Positions 1-10,216 of a stretch of DNA of 64,000 nucleotides are shown here, piece by piece (positions within the stretch are counted from its first letter, which is position 1; the number at the start of each line of letters is the position of its first letter). The DNA comes from Cryptomeria japonica (taxonomy: Eukaryota > Streptophyta > Pinopsida > Cupressales > Cupressaceae): contig NC_081405.1 in assembly GCF_030272615.1 (NCBI RefSeq), positions 155,856,454 through 155,920,453 on the forward strand. Direction: 5' to 3'. Made by a program: the position numbers and the translations under genes. The notes below the pieces were generated by a model, which saw only the letters and a program-made list of their open reading frames with translations, was not told the origin of the DNA and searched no databases.

Positions 1-512
1 AAAGTGGTACACAAATCAAAAGGTAAAAAAATCTGCCTTCGTCTTAACTCTTATAGGTCGGGTAATGAATGTGCATGATAAGACATTAATGCCATGAGAT
101 CAGGAAAAAGATTTCCTGCCATCCTCCCCTTCCTTCTTTCGTGCGGCATGTCGCAGACAACTCCTTGTGCAACAATTAATCGCCACCTTGGCATTTGTAC
201 TTTCCAAATTTGCTCGCCTTAACAAGTTGAGGACTACAGTTGCACATTTTTTTAAATTAATAGACTAAATTTATGTTGAAATTTTATATATATTTTTTAA
301 CTATTTTTGAAAATTATATATCGTAAACATATTTTCAAAGAATTTTGTTAAACTTTAAATTAATATTTTAGATTTAATATTGAATGTTTTCTTTTTAATA
401 TTAAACTTTTACCTTTCAAATTGCATATCAAAATTTATATTTTTATTTAGTTATTTGTTTTATTCTAGAAACTAAGTTTCATGTTTTATACTATTTTTGA
501 ATTTAAAATTTT
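1..512. other. AT-rich noncoding DNA
   Basis: No coding frame, RNA gene or clear element end is visible. From about 240 onward the sequence is strongly A/T-biased, which looks like decayed intergenic DNA. Confidence 0.5.
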
Positions 513-617
513 TACAAATAATATTAACATTATATTTAATAGTTATCTCAAACTATTGCACATCTTTAATTACAAATAATATTAACATTATATTTAATAG
601 TTATCTCAAACTATTGC
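513..617. repeat. 46-bp direct duplication
   Basis: The stretch 513-558 recurs at 572-617 (offset 59) with no visible change. It covers the words acaaataatattaacatt and ttatctcaaactattgc. It is a local tandem duplication immediately before the larger repeat array. Confidence 0.8.
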
Positions 618-1850
618 CTGGAATTGAACATTTTAAATTTAATTAAATAGAATTAAGTGAAAGTCTATAGTCTACAGACTATAAATCTCTTTTTCGGGCG
701 GAATTTTAAAATGATTAAGTAGACTTTAAAAACAGACCCGAAAAGTAACATGAGTATGGTGACGTGCCAGAAAAAAATGGCAGAAGTCGTGGGACCCACT
801 TCATCTTAAAATAGGTACCATCGACCGTTGGATGAACAAAGATCAACGACTAGGGTGGATTTCGGCCCGAATGTGGGAAGTGAACACCTTTCTGAGAACT
901 TCGCCCGAAATTGGACATTTTAAATTTAATTAAATATAATTAAGTCTATAAATCTCTTTTTTGGGTAGAATTTTAAAATGATTAAATAGACTAAAAATCA
1001 AACCGAAAAAGTGACACGAGTATGGTGATGTGTCAGAAAAATGGCAAAAGTCGTGGGACCCACTACATCTTAAAATAGTTACCATCGACCGTTGGATGGA
1101 CAAAGATCAACGACTAGGGTGGATTTCGGCCCGAATGTGGGAAGTGAACACCTTTCTAAGAACTTCGCCTGAAATTGGACATTTTAAATGTAATTAAATA
1201 TAATTAAGTCTATAAAGGTTTTTCCGGTGGAGGTTTAAAATGATTAAATAGACTAAAAATCAAACCCGAAAAGTGACACGATTATGGTGACGTGCCAGAA
1301 AAATGGTAGAAGTCTGGGACCCACTACATCTTAAAACAGGTACCATCGACCGTCGAATGAACAAAGATCAATGACTTAGGGTGGATTTCGAGGTGAATGG
1401 GGGAAGTGAACAAATTTCTGAGAACTTTGCCCGAAAAAGTGACACAAGTATGGTGACGTGCCTGAAAACTGGTAGAAGTCATGGGACCCACGACAACTGA
1501 CAATAGGTACCATCATCCGTTGGATGAGCAAAGATCAACGACTTAGGGTGGAATTCGGCCCGAATGTGGGAAGTGAACACATTTGGGAGAACTTCGCCCA
1601 AAATTGAAACGTTTTAAATTTAATTAAATATAAGTAAGTCTATAAAGCACTTTTTCAGACGAAAGTTTAAAATTATTAAACAGACTTAAAAAATAGACTC
1701 GTAAAGTCACAACAGGTACCTTGGTCCCTCGTCCATTGGATGAGCAAAGATCAATGGCTTAGGGTGGATTTCGACCCAAATGTGGGAAGTGAACACATTT
1801 GGGAGAACTTCGCCTGGAATTGAACGCATTACATTTAATGTCCTCAGAAT
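612..1850 (+). repeat. Tandem array of promoter-like monomers (about 250-290 bp)
   Basis: Units begin at about 619, 910, 1174, 1426 (truncated) and 1603 (with a deletion). Most start with a word like attggacattttaaattt. The fuller units carry TATAAA (677, 944, 1209, 1639), GGTGACGTG or a variant (about 760, 1024, 1286, 1452) and TGGGACCCAC (about 790, 1055, 1315, 1481). In the first two units the last word extends to GTGGGACCCAC, which fits the TCP factor consensus GTGGGNCCCAC. TGACG and ACGT cores are known bZIP sites. The array lies directly upstream of the gene string starting at 2314, so it may be the leader or promoter of that element. That role is inference; the repeats themselves are seen. 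Confidence 0.75.
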
Positions 1851-2024
1851 TTATACTGAAGTAGTGAATGTTTTGTCCTTCGGCATCGAATAGTTATTAA
1901 TAATAATTAATAAAATTACAACATGATTCTTAATGTCCTCAAAATTTATACTGAAGTAATGAATGTTTTGTCCTTCGACATCGAATAGTTATTAATAGCA
2001 ATTAATAAAATTACAACATGATTC
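1838..2024. repeat. 93-bp direct duplication
   Basis: The block beginning taatgtcctcagaatttata at 1838 recurs at 1931 with few changes, through the phrase attaataaaattacaacatg. It adjoins the promoter-like array and may belong to the same element. Confidence 0.8.
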
Positions 2025-2313
2025 TTGATATTTTGCCATTTAGGTTTTACTTTTCTACTTTTTAGAGTTTTCAAAATAAGAGACTCATAAATCATAATCG
2101 TCTTTCATTTCTTGGACAAACCTGTAAATTGAGGGAGATTCAGAAACAACTACTAGATTGAGGAATGTAAGTTGCAACAGAGACTGTTTGCACCAATCTA
2201 GTGAAATAGAAATTCCAATTTCCAGGTAAAATCTAGAACACCTGCATCCCGCCTTTTTTTCTTTTGGTAATCCCGTGGTCCAATTTGAGGGTTAGCATTT
2301 TCAGGTTTTTATC
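2025..2313 (+). other. Noncoding leader before the 585-aa frame
   Basis: No repeat or frame was recognised. It lies between the tandem repeats and the start of the 2314 reading frame and may be a 5' leader. Confidence 0.35.
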
Positions 2314-4071
2314 TTGCATTATTTTGAATTATTAACAATAATAGTGGTGGGGAAAACAGGAAGCAATAGTTCAACAAGAAGCCAAGTGAAAAACAAAATG
2401 TACCTAACCAAACTGGTTAAAACACCAAGTTTCACTGATGAATACCATGATATTTATGACCCTGCTATCCATGGTGAAAAGCATACCATAGATATTAGAT
2501 ATACATTGTCTAGTAAGGCGGCAGATGCATCCAGGGCAAAATTTACTGTTTTCAACCCAATGTTACAACAAAAAACAAATAAAATCGCATCGTGGGATGT
2601 TGGATTAGGAAGCATGGTGTTACCTGAAGTATTCCCTTGCCCTGATTTTGTCATGGTCTGCGTCGAAAATTATGATGAAGATGAAAAAGAAATTGTCAAT
2701 AAAAATACAAAAGAGGAAATTCTATCCATAAACGAGGGAGAATTTGCTCGTTTGTTGAACCTAGGATTTGAAGCCCAAAATTCAAACGTCCAAATTGACC
2801 TTGAAAAGCTGGCAGGGAATTATGAGAGTCTCGATCCAAGTTGCAGAGATTCATTTATCAAAGCTCTAATAAAGATTGGTACTGGTATTGTGTTGGATCA
2901 GAATCATAAGCCTCATGATTCTAAAAATTTTGTTCTATGGGTTGGGAATACTATTTCCTCGCTGTCATTTTGCTTGGGATTGGAAAATGATAGGGAAATG
3001 GGTGCAAGCCTTCTTGAAATGATTTATAATATCCATTGTCCAGGTCAGCTAGTAAGATATAATTTTATTGAGCACATTGTAAAATCCATGCAAAAACAAT
3101 TACTAATGATCAAAAAAGGTTCCTGTAAGACATTTAGGTTCTCATCCTACTTGTGTTATCTCCTTCTATCCAAGTATCGTGCAATATTTGAGACCAACAA
3201 GCTTCAAATTGTGAGCTATAAGATTGATCAGAAGACTAGGAAGAGAACAGAGTGTCCAATATATGATTGGACCCCAAAGATAAGGATGCATGATAACAAA
3301 AAGAACTACAACCATTTTGTAGACTTCTTTTTGGCACCAATGTATAATGAAATTACAAGCACTCCAATGCCTAGGTTGCTTGTGTCTTGTAGAGATTGCA
3401 TTCAACTCAGAAGTCAAATAGAATTGGCTGACTGGTTCTTCATGGAAGAATTCACTGTGTTAAGGTTTTACGGATCGGAAGTAAAACCATATAGACTTCC
3501 AATACATGTGACAGAGAGGGTATTTGCATTAGAGTATGTACATCAATTGGAGAGCACAGATAGACACTTCCATGGTCAGCAAAAGAAGAGCATATTTCCT
3601 TCCTTTCCTTTCTCATGTGGAGGGTTCACATTTAAGAGAAAAGCATTCATTGTGGCACATGATTTCTTGACAGTTTTTAACTTTGGTGATGAGGGTCTCT
3701 GGCAGTATGAACCAATCGGTGTAGTTCAAGCAAGGCTTAAGAAAAATGGGAACTCTTCAGCGTTATGTCAACATGAAAGTAAACCATTGCTAGAAAAGCT
3801 TAAAAACAAGGACTCCTGGGATGAGGTTAAAAAAGAGATGGAGAAAATTGCAGCTGACAATAACATTTCAATAGATGAAATTTCATCACAAATTATGGCA
3901 TTGCAAATGCACACAGAGAGGACAACAGAGGAGGGCCAGGGCATCCAAAATAGGAGGTCCTACAATTTCTACCTAAAATCTGCTAATCCATCTAAAAAAT
4001 CTATTCCCAAATCAATTCTGCACGAATGTAAAGAGAATTATTTCACTCAAACCAAAATAAATGATTTTTAG
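2314..4071 (+). CDS. 585-aa protein of an unrecognised element-borne family
   Basis: I do not recognise a named domain. The frame is long and uninterrupted. The nominal ATG opens a hydrophobic stretch, and a second ATG at residue 29 (MYLTKLVK) is an equally plausible start. Two blocks align by eye with the 1073-aa frame on the - strand at 36860-40081. Residues 249-288 are YNFIEHIV...KTFRFSSYLCYLLLSKY, against residues 217-255 there. Residues 372-412 share the pattern WF...FT-[LI]R..G....PY.LP...T[ED]R....LE...QL with residues 324-364. An upstream segment, ILSINEGEFARLLNL (136-150), parallels AYLSEEAISEAFHLP (109-123). The arrangement recalls N-terminal gag or plant-mobile-domain-like proteins of plant elements. 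The frame ends with TAG and the same frame reopens at 4075, so the original protein may have been longer. It is probably carried by a mobile element rather than being a host gene. Confidence 0.6.
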   Translation: MHYFELLTIIVVGKTGSNSSTRSQVKNKMYLTKLVKTPSFTDEYHDIYDPAIHGEKHTIDIRYTLSSKAADASRAKFTVFNPMLQQKTNKIASWDVGLGSMVLPEVFPCPDFVMVCVENYDEDEKEIVNKNTKEEILSINEGEFARLLNLGFEAQNSNVQIDLEKLAGNYESLDPSCRDSFIKALIKIGTGIVLDQNHKPHDSKNFVLWVGNTISSLSFCLGLENDREMGASLLEMIYNIHCPGQLVRYNFIEHIVKSMQKQLLMIKKGSCKTFRFSSYLCYLLLSKYRAIFETNKLQIVSYKIDQKTRKRTECPIYDWTPKIRMHDNKKNYNHFVDFFLAPMYNEITSTPMPRLLVSCRDCIQLRSQIELADWFFMEEFTVLRFYGSEVKPYRLPIHVTERVFALEYVHQLESTDRHFHGQQKKSIFPSFPFSCGGFTFKRKAFIVAHDFLTVFNFGDEGLWQYEPIGVVQARLKKNGNSSALCQHESKPLLEKLKNKDSWDEVKKEMEKIAADNNISIDEISSQIMALQMHTERTTEEGQGIQNRRSYNFYLKSANPSKKSIPKSILHECKENYFTQTKINDF

Positions 4072-4074
4072 ACT

Positions 4075-5031
4075 ATGAGGAGGAATCTCGGTGAACCAAA
4101 GACAAGTGCGGAATTTGAGAGCATCGACGAGGATGCAGAGTTTAGCAAATTGTGGGATATGGAGCATGGCAGGACTGAAGGTGATGATGATGAGCATGAG
4201 GTTGTCGTTGAGCCCCCTCCAACAACTACTACAGTCCCGAAAATATCAGGTGGAGTCAATGAGTCCATGAAAGAAAAATATAGCAAAGGGGCAAACCTTG
4301 TGGAAAAAATGGGTTTTGAAGGTGGTGGTCTAGGTGCCAGAGGAGATGGCATTTGGTATCCACTTCAGGTACAACTTCCATCACAGTCAAAATCAAAAGG
4401 TCCTTATAAACCAGACATTGGACTTGATTCTTCAAATTCATCACGGATAGGTACTACTCATTACCCTCAAGGTCCACCTTCATTTGTTTCAGGTTTAAAT
4501 CCACAACCACCACCACATCATGGTATTCTCGTTGGTGGTGAATCAAGTGCCACTGCCACTAGCGGGGAATCTGGGGATAGTATTCTTATTATTGTTCAGT
4601 CAAGTGTCGTTATGATTGGTGGGGTTGGCATGGGGTCTACTACTGATACTAGTTGTCTTGGTGTTGGACAAGGGAAACAACAAAATATCTCTCGCAAGAG
4701 GACACTAGAGGTAGATACTCAATATCATATTATTGAGAATTCTATATCAAGTGTCACTGATACTACAAATCAATCATTTGCAGCTTCAGATCACACACCT
4801 CAAAAGACTATGAAAACTACACATGAAAGTGTCAGTGGGAGTGGGACAGCATCAAGAGCTATTGTTGGTAATCCTGGTCAAGCATTAGTTAAAACCACAG
4901 GAATAAGTGGAACTAGAGCCTATGGTATTCCTATGTTACCTTTCAAACATTCAATTGCTTCAACAAGCCCAGATTTTCAATTTCGTGATTACTATGAAAA
5001 ATATGAACACACAACAAAAGCAAATAAATAA
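4075..5031 (+). CDS. G-patch-like protein (318 aa), same frame as the upstream ORF
   Basis: The frame starts one codon after the TAG that ends the 585-aa frame and is in phase with it, so it may be the continuation of one longer protein broken by a nonsense change. Residues about 69-100 (YSKGANLVEKMGF, then GGGLGARGDG) match the glycine pattern of G-patch domains: a KM-G-[FYW] core followed by GLG and a later G. G-patch domains bind RNA or activate DEAH helicases. The N-terminus is acidic (DDDEHE) and the rest is Ser/Thr/Gly-rich low complexity. There is no zinc knuckle. A G-patch in an element-borne protein is unusual for plants, although betaretroviral proteases are known to carry one. The domain call is moderate; the function is inference. 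Confidence 0.55.
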   Translation: MRRNLGEPKTSAEFESIDEDAEFSKLWDMEHGRTEGDDDEHEVVVEPPPTTTTVPKISGGVNESMKEKYSKGANLVEKMGFEGGGLGARGDGIWYPLQVQLPSQSKSKGPYKPDIGLDSSNSSRIGTTHYPQGPPSFVSGLNPQPPPHHGILVGGESSATATSGESGDSILIIVQSSVVMIGGVGMGSTTDTSCLGVGQGKQQNISRKRTLEVDTQYHIIENSISSVTDTTNQSFAASDHTPQKTMKTTHESVSGSGTASRAIVGNPGQALVKTTGISGTRAYGIPMLPFKHSIASTSPDFQFRDYYEKYEHTTKANK

Positions 5032-5060
5032 ATAAAAAGAAAGCATTTCATAGGAATTTC

Positions 5061-5714
5061 GTGTCTGAAGTTGTAAACGAACAACCTACAAGGAACAGGG
5101 TATTTCCAACATATGACCCACATAAAGATATGATGGAGTTCATGGTTGTTATGCCCCCAGACACATCTAAAGATAAAAATTCACCACACAGTCAGATAGA
5201 TCCCTCTCAATTTCAAGTTAGCACCCTCCAAATGGATTTTTCCAAAGTACATAATGTGGAGAAAATTAGTGTGTCAAAAAGGACTAACAAAGTGGTCTAC
5301 ACTTCACTGCTAAAGGTGGAGAGAGAAAAAAATAAAATGGAGAAACAAATAGAAAAGTTACAGGCAGACCTGGAAAACGAAAAATCAAGGAGGAAAGCAG
5401 CAGATAGCAAGTGCAATGATTTACAGAAAAGGATTAAAAATTTGGGCTCTGTAGTAGAAATTGCAGAGTAGGAGAAGAAGGATGCAGAATTGAAGGACCT
5501 GACTAAAAAACTGGCTAAAAGTAGTAAAAAAATTGTTGAGGAAAAAGCCAGTTTTCAAAAATTATACAAAAGTTATGAGTCTGCTACCACAGAAATGAGA
5601 AAGTTACAGGACCTATTGGATCATGAGAAGGAAAAAGAAAAACATTTGCAAGAGGAAGTAGAGGAAGAAAAAAAAATGTGCACAAATGAAAGAAGACCTA
5701 CACAATGCAAATGA
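5061..5714 (+). pseudogene. Coiled-coil protein, broken by TAG and a frameshift
   Basis: Two pieces, 5061-5471 and 5490-5714, share one frame and are separated only by a TAG at 5469-5471. The protein is rich in E, K and L heptads (for example EREKNKMEKQIEKLQADLE), typical of a long coiled coil. After the A run at about 5668-5676 (gaagaaaaaaaaatg) this frame ends in CTNERRPTQCK. A neighbouring frame continues the coil (MKEDLHNANDKIKTLEDRLK), so a one-base slip in the A run broke the gene. The first codon shown is GTG at 5061; the true start is unknown and the piece may once have been fused to the G-patch frame. Role unknown, perhaps oligomerisation of the element protein. Confidence 0.55.
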
Positions 5715-5799
5715 TAAAATAAAAACTTTGGAGGATAGATTGAAAGATAATATGAAAAATACAATGAAGTATATACAAGAAAATATTTGGCGGTGAATA

Positions 5800-6432
5800 A
5801 TGCAGAGTAGTGAGAAGTTGTGTGAATGGTTTCAATTAACTGAAAGTATGAGACAAATTTTTATAAAAATCAAAGGGCACTATGAGAAGAGCACACATGT
5901 TTATTCAAAAGAGGAAATGGCAAAAAAGATTCTGAAAGTAGTCTACAGTTCTAGTGACAGCTACTTGGCATCCAAGGGAATTAAGAGTTGCATTGATGCC
6001 AAAGTTAAGACATCATCTATCATTCAAAAATGCCAGAAGCTAAGGGAAACATCAGAAGTTATGGATAGTTGTGGAAAAAAGATAGTGAAGCTGCAAGAAA
6101 TGAAAAATAATTTGATTAAACTTGATTTGCCTAAGCCTGTTGACACATCAAATAAATTCATTGGAGAAGAATCTTACAAAAAAATCATGGAGATAAAAAT
6201 GAAGTCTGATTTAGACTTGCTTCTAAAGGACACAACTCCCAAAAGCTTTATGGAATTCATCCAACCATTTACAACTCTAAATACGGTATTGGATGAAACA
6301 GTGATGTCAAGTAAATCTTATAAATATGGAATGTTGATGAAGTTGGAGTTGACTTTCCATAGTTTACAGAATATTGATCTTCCATCAGACGAAGAGTGGA
6401 GCACCCTACAAAAACTGGCACAAAATTCTTAA
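5800..6432 (+). pseudogene. C-terminal helical segment (210 aa) of the same string
   Basis: This frame is in phase with the shifted coiled-coil frame and is separated from it only by a TGA at 5794-5796, so it is likely the C-terminal part of that protein rather than a separate gene. It is rich in K, E and L and predicted to be helical. It has no recognised motif and ends with TAA near 6432. Together, 2314-6432 reads as one decayed multi-domain coding region: unknown domain, G-patch, long coiled coil, helical tail. Confidence 0.5.
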
Positions 6433-6489
6433 GAATCATAGTATGTATTACACAATTTTCTTCTTTTATTCTTAATTTCAAGGTTTTAT

Positions 6490-6655
6490 GTTTTTTCTAT
6501 TTGCTATTTTGCTAATTCAGCCTATGAATCTATGATGCACTCGCTAATGCTATTTTGCTAATCCAACCTATGAATCTATTTTATGAATAGGAAAAAAACA
6601 GCACTCACTATTGCTATTTTGCTAATCCAGCCTATGAATCTATGATGCACAGTGC
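6490..6655. repeat. Three-copy repeat after the gene string
   Basis: The phrase tgctattttgctaat followed by c(a/c)gcctatgaatctat occurs at about 6500, 6548 and 6612. It lies in the 3' flank of the coiled-coil gene string. Confidence 0.7.
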
Positions 6656-6944
6656 AAAACTTCAGCCAGTAAATTTGTATTCTCAAATTCTCCCTTGCTT
6701 TAACATTTATGCATTTCTCTATTTCTGATTAGTAGGTTTTAGGCACTGCTATTATCTATGTTTAATTTGTCATGGCGTGAATTAATATTTAATTTTGAAC
6801 TCTGTTTTTTGAACATGAGACATCAAACATGTAGCAGATGTTAAATTGCTAATACGGCCTGTGATGGCCATATAAATATGTGTTGAGTTTGTGATTTTGA
6901 TGTTCAGTGTTCACATGTTGCAAACTTGCAATTCGACCTGAAGC

Positions 6945-7165
6945 TATTGTTGCTCCCTTGTTTCTATAAAAGGGAATTCAGGGTCATTTGCGATTTTGCA
7001 AAGGGTTCTACTTCTGAAACTTTGTATTCACTTTTGCATGGACATTGGAGAATCACATAGGAGTTGTTGTTGCTCTCTTGTTTTTATAAAAGGAAATTCA
7101 AGGTCATTTGCAAAGGGTTCTAAAACTTTGTATTCACTTTTGCAATTGGTATGGAGAATCACATA
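6945..7165. repeat. Two-copy tandem repeat, about 118 bp
   Basis: Both copies contain ttgttgctc, ttataaaagg(g/a)aattca, ggtcatttgc, aaagggttct, actttgtattcacttttgca and ggagaatcacatag. The second copy has a small deletion. Confidence 0.75.
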
Positions 7166-7610
7166 GATTGGAATTTGGTGTATTACTATTGAATGAATTG
7201 TATCATATGGCTATATTTTGAAAGAATTAATGAAAATCTAAGTTCTCGACATGTGCATTACTATTGAATGAATTGTATCATATGGTTTTGAAATGTATCA
7301 CACAAATTTGAGACTCAAACATGTAAATAAACAATAAAAATATTTGTATCAATAAACACATTATGGTTTTTTTTTATTATGCTATTTTAAATCTGGAAAT
7401 AGAAAGTTGAAAAATATAATTACAAATCAATATTAAATTCTAATTGCAAAAAGTCATATGCTTTTATAATATGAATGATGAGATACAATAATAAGATTAA
7501 TAAATACCAATCTCTTACAGTTGTCATTCATCCTCATCAAATTCAGTGATTTCTTGATTCCCGTCTGTGGTTTCTTCACTCTGAGTCTGAGTCTGCATAT
7601 CTTCGCCGAA
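7166..7610. other. Noncoding DNA with one short duplication
   Basis: The word attactattgaatgaattg, followed by tatcatatgg, appears twice (about 7181 and 7258). No terminal inverted repeat for the neighbouring hAT gene could be identified here. Confidence 0.4.
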
Positions 7611-10216
7611 CTACATCTCAATGCTACCAGTAGCTCTAGTAGTCCCACTGGCACTTTGGTTTGAAGTGTTTCTCAAACCTCTTCTTTCACATTTGGACCT
7701 CCAGATTTGTAGTGCCCTATCGTAAGGAAAAGTGTGGACATCATACCTAGATGTATAGAGCCTCAAGCAATTTTCCAAATTTTTGTCTAGTTTGTTTCTT
7801 AGCTTTGATTTTAGGAACCCCAAAGCACTAAAAACTCTCTCATCTTCCACCGAACCCAATATCATGGTAAGACATAAATCAACAAGCTTCACATATTCTG
7901 GCATTGAATCACGTAAGGATTTGTTCTCAGCTATATATTTCCAAACCCTTGTTACTAATCCCTCTTTGCAGGGGTTATCCATTTTGGCATATTGTTCTTT
8001 CATAGTGTATGCAAAACAAGCTGATTTCTCTCGAAGATGAGTTTCATCTAATATTCCATTTATAGTTACTCCATTAAATTCTTTGGATATGCAAAATTGT
8101 TTTACCAAAGTCAGTAGCTTACTCCAAAAATCGGATGCACTGTTGAGGCTCCAATAATGAGGAAACACAATAGACATGGCTTCGAGTAGGTTGTCAGGAG
8201 GGAATCTGCTTCTAATTTGTGAGGAAAGATCATATGCAATTTTCTTCACAGAAGTAGTTACAGTCTCAACAATCTTGTCAAAATCTTCCTTTGTAACTCT
8301 TGTTAGTTTCTTCCTGGGGCGCTTTCATGGTTCTTCGGGGTCGACCGTGGCATAGAAGTGCATTGGTATCTCAACTCCCCATACATTGGCACATACCTCC
8401 CCGTCTGCACCGATTTGTAAAAAGTTATCAAGATTGTTCAAATCTGTGAGTGTCTGCCACTTAACAAATTTTCCATCAGATAGTGTTGGTTGATTTCGAT
8501 AGAGATTGTCCAGGGTTAGGCATGTCATCTTACGCAACGTAGCATATTTTGCAATACACAGAGCTCTTTTTTGGGTAGCCTTCATAATATTCCTCATTTC
8601 CTCTAGCATGGGCAGAAGAGCTGTTAAAGTTAAGAGTGTCTCTAAATTACTTAACCTGCCAAGAAGTTCAGGAAATTTTGGTTGATCTAATTCGTCGCGA
8701 GTTGTGTGAAATAGTCCAATCAAGGATGGATATTCTAAAAATACTCGATGCACTGGACCATCCAAAGAGATCCATCTGGTATCATTATCCTTGAGAAGCT
8801 TGTTCCCATCAGTTAATCCATCAGCAAAGTTTTGAAATTCCATAAATCGCTTGGGACTTCGATAGAAGTGTGAGTAGAGCTCTCTGATAAAAATTTTAAT
8901 TTTTTTAACCGAAGCAAACTTGCTCACAATTCCAAAAGCTAGATTCATTTTGTGAGCCATGCAGTGAATTGCAGTAATGTACGGTGCAAATGAAGTTTCA
9001 ATCTTTGTACAAAGTCCATTCCTGTGACCTTGCATTAGTGAAGCTCCATCTGCTCCAACACAAACCAATTTTTTGGCTACCATCATGTCATCCATACCTC
9101 CACGTTCAATTAAACTTCTCTTTACTAGTTGAAATAAATTTTCCATTGTCGCACTCTCCTTCATTTTAGCAACAGATAGTAGATGAGGTTGGCGGGTATG
9201 ATTCTCTACAGTATAAACATGCATGCATACCCATGAAGTATTGTCTACTGCGGTAACTTCGTCTAAATAAAATGCAATGAAGTTTGACTCTCTTATTTTT
9301 TCCTGTACATCTTCTTTTTCAACCTCAGCAAGACAACTTGCCCATTCCCATCCACTGTTTACTGACCAATGTCTATTAGGATAGTTAGGAACTTTCAAAA
9401 AGTGTAATAAACCACTAATTGATGGGAAATCTGTCATAGCACGCCTTCTGCTCAAAATATGAAAAACAATGCTTAACTGAACAACTTTTCCCAGTTGTTC
9501 TATTTGCATTGCTTTTCCAAAAACAGATTCAATAGAACCTTTAACTTCTGCAGGATTCGTCTATTCATGAAAATAATACTCTTCGGCATTCCTCGCTTAC
9601 ATTTATCCTTTGTTTTTCATCTTATCACTGATTTTTCAACCCCGTCTATCATTTGTTTTTCATAAAATTTACCCATATGCTTTTCTATGGTGTCAAATTT
9701 TAGTTGTAACCTAATTTCCTTGTTATGTTTCCAAGTGCAAATCTTACACCTGCATTCTATTGGAGGCTCGCCTTCAATTGGATTCTCCACTGGTTCAATG
9801 AATGGATACTTTGATGCCCAATTAATTTGAAAATTCCTCACTGACATATCCAACTCCCGATCCTTTTTTTATTGTGGTTCACCCTTTTTTGATATGGCTT
9901 TTCTTTTTCCCTTCCATGCATTATCATCAATGGCATTATCACCCAAGTCGATTATATCATTCCGGCTAACTTGGGTATCTACCAGATAATCTTCTTCAAG
10001 ATCATCCTGATCTGAGATATCAGGTTCGCCGCTGTCTTCAACATGCGGTGCAGGTGGTGAATTTTGTACTTGTACTTGTGATGATGTACCTTCCTGATTT
10101 TCACCAGTACCACAATCTTGTCCAATGCCAAAGTACGAAGACAACGTTCTGTTTTTTGTTGGCCTCTCTTGGCCTTCCCCACATTCAGGTTTCCTACCCC
10201 TCTTCCTGTTCGACAT
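7611..10216 (-). pseudogene. hAT-family transposase, broken
   Basis: The best start is ATG at 10214-10216 (MSNRKRGRKPE). Reading down the - strand it shows a basic/acidic disordered N-terminus, then a BED/TTF-type zinc finger (CRCKICTWKH...IEKHMGKF, about 9617-9853). The hAT catalytic region follows (8325-9509) with FYLDEVTAVD, GADGASLMQG..NGL and HCMAHKMNLA. The C-terminal dimerisation region (7611-8249) contains SVEDERVFSALGFLKSKLRNKL. It resembles the ZNF862/ZMYM1-like hAT group. Damage: an in-frame TAA just after GEPQ (about 9866), a frameshift between 9617 and 9509, and an in-frame TGA at 8325-8327. Domain order is otherwise complete, so loss of function looks fairly recent. A cut-and-paste transposase is expected to act in the nucleus on its own terminal repeats, which I could not find. 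Confidence 0.85.

Noticed and set aside
2314-6432. Bacterial-style operon (adjacent same-strand frames)
   Set aside because: The frames are pieces of one decayed eukaryotic element gene, as in-phase stops show. No ribosome-binding sites, and the surroundings are plant repeats.
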